Of a DNA stretch of 6,291 nucleotides, positions 5,511 through 6,291 are shown in pieces. The stretch is from Candidatus Nealsonbacteria bacterium RBG_13_36_15 (lineage in GTDB: Bacteria > Patescibacteriota > Minisyncoccia > Minisyncoccales > RBG-13-36-15). Positions within the stretch are counted from its first letter, which is position 1; every line of letters starts with the position of its first letter. Position numbers and translations under genes: made by a program. The notes beneath the pieces are model-generated. The model worked only from the letters and a program-made list of their open reading frames with translations, was not told the DNA's origin and ran no database searches. The stretch covers positions 1 through 6,291 of the forward strand of contig MHLV01000004.1 of assembly GCA_001819145.1 (NCBI GenBank). The letters run 5' to 3'.

Positions 5511-6281
5511 ATGAAAGAAGAAGATTTAATTAGAAAATTAGAGGAAGTTTCCCTTCCAGCAATAGAAATCCCAAGTCATCAAAGAAACTTAAGGCTAGCT
5601 TTACTTAATAGATACTTCAAAGAGAAAAGAAATTGGGAGGTTTTTGGATTTTTTAAAAAAGCTATTCCAGCCACCTTAACCATGATTATTTTGATGTCCC
5701 TAGTTTATAATTTTCTAATTTTACCCGGCCGTAATTTAGCTAAAGCAAGAGAAATTTCTTTAAAAAATCCCCAGATTAAAGAATGGATAGAAAAAGGAGC
5801 CATTATAAAAGACATAGAAATAATAGAAAATAAAGCATATGTCTTAGTCCAACCTACCTCTAAAATAGGGGAGGCGTCAGTTGCTTTAAAACCAGAGACT
5901 CCAAGGATAAAAGAAGAATTTTTCGGTGCTTTGGCAGAAATAGACTTAAAAGACAAGAAAGTATCGAGCATCGAAAAAATAGACCCCGTTGTTGTCGCTC
6001 TTACCGAAAAAGAACAAGAAAGAATTAAAGAAATTTCTACAAATGATCCAGAAATTCAAAAAACCATTCCCAAGGAGGCAGAGATTTTAAAAATAGAAAC
6101 TGTCCCTGCCCCTCTTAGATTAATGAAAAAAGATAGTTCAGTTAGCGTGGTGTCGGAGTCAACAGAAGAAAAAGAAGTTCAGGTAATCTACGAATATGGC
6201 CAGAAACAGTGGGAAAGTAAAATCGATTTAAAAAAAGAAGAAGTAAAGGCAGTAAATTTTTTAGGGGAATCTAAAGAATAA
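5511..6281 (+). CDS. Single-pass membrane protein, putative anti-sigma factor with duplicated outer domain
   Basis: A 256-residue protein with about 50 cytoplasmic residues, one membrane helix (about 52-71, KAIPATLTMIILMSLVYNFL) and a charged outer region of about 185 residues. Position and topology directly after an ECF sigma gene are those of an anti-sigma factor, so the N-terminal segment (with SLPAIEIPSHQRNLRLALL at 14-32) would bind the sigma factor. There is no cysteine anywhere, so it is not of the zinc-binding (HxxxCxxC) anti-sigma class. The outer part holds two related units, 79-105 and 172-198, with 11 of 27 aligned positions identical, including the shared pattern EIS-x3-P-x-I. 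Between them, AEIDLKDKKVSSIEKID (142-158) looks like the beta-hairpin of PepSY-like domains. The ligand is unknown. The anti-sigma call rests mainly on context; it could instead be another kind of envelope sensor. The start is the first ATG of the frame, with no Shine-Dalgarno; the stop is 10 bases from the window end. Confidence 0.7.
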   Translation: MKEEDLIRKLEEVSLPAIEIPSHQRNLRLALLNRYFKEKRNWEVFGFFKKAIPATLTMIILMSLVYNFLILPGRNLAKAREISLKNPQIKEWIEKGAIIKDIEIIENKAYVLVQPTSKIGEASVALKPETPRIKEEFFGALAEIDLKDKKVSSIEKIDPVVVALTEKEQERIKEISTNDPEIQKTIPKEAEILKIETVPAPLRLMKKDSSVSVVSESTEEKEVQVIYEYGQKQWESKIDLKKEEVKAVNFLGESKE

Positions 6282-6291
6282 CGCAACCTTT

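Noticed and set aside
6282..6291. Terminator after the last gene
   Set aside because: Only ten bases remain, with no inverted repeat visible.

Overview
The window is AT-rich and gene-dense. It holds eight protein-coding genes, all on the + strand, separated by gaps of only 4 to 23 bases; the first gene is cut by the left edge. TGA ends two of the genes, so the standard bacterial code applies. No tRNA, rRNA, CRISPR array, insertion sequence or convincing rho-independent terminator is visible. None of the seven visible start codons has a Shine-Dalgarno sequence. Together with the AT-rich leaders, very short gaps and the gene types, this suggests a Patescibacteria/CPR bacterium, perhaps of Parcubacteria type. 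That assignment is an inference from style, not proven by a marker gene.

Layout. (1) Bases 1-725: the C-terminal part of a PHP-domain endonuclease Q-like protein (repair of deaminated DNA). (2) Bases 734-3695: three genes forming a split version of the 2-hydroxyacyl-CoA dehydratase/activase machinery. Two are paralogous cysteine-bearing subunits (300 and 356 residues); the third is a BadF/HgdC-type ATPase with two cluster cysteines and an extra C-terminal cysteine cluster. (3) Bases 3717-4541: a membrane-anchored calcineurin-like metallophosphoesterase. (4) Bases 4546-4908: a small Mth938-like (AAMDC/DUF498) protein. (5) Bases 4927-6281: an ECF sigma factor followed by a single-pass membrane protein that is probably its anti-sigma factor.

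How the parts may work together. The ATPase would use ATP hydrolysis to push an electron at very low potential onto an iron-sulfur centre held by the two paralogous subunits, as HgdC does for HgdAB. The real substrate is unknown: no CoA-transferase, ferredoxin, flavodoxin or other acyl-CoA enzyme lies in the window. The sigma/anti-sigma pair looks like a separate envelope-signalling unit. The endonuclease Q, phosphoesterase and Mth938-like genes may only share transcription with their neighbours. The most interesting items are the split reductase with its cysteine layout, a 7-base tandem repeat that puts stop codons in all six frames between two of its genes, and the duplicated outer domain of the putative anti-sigma factor.
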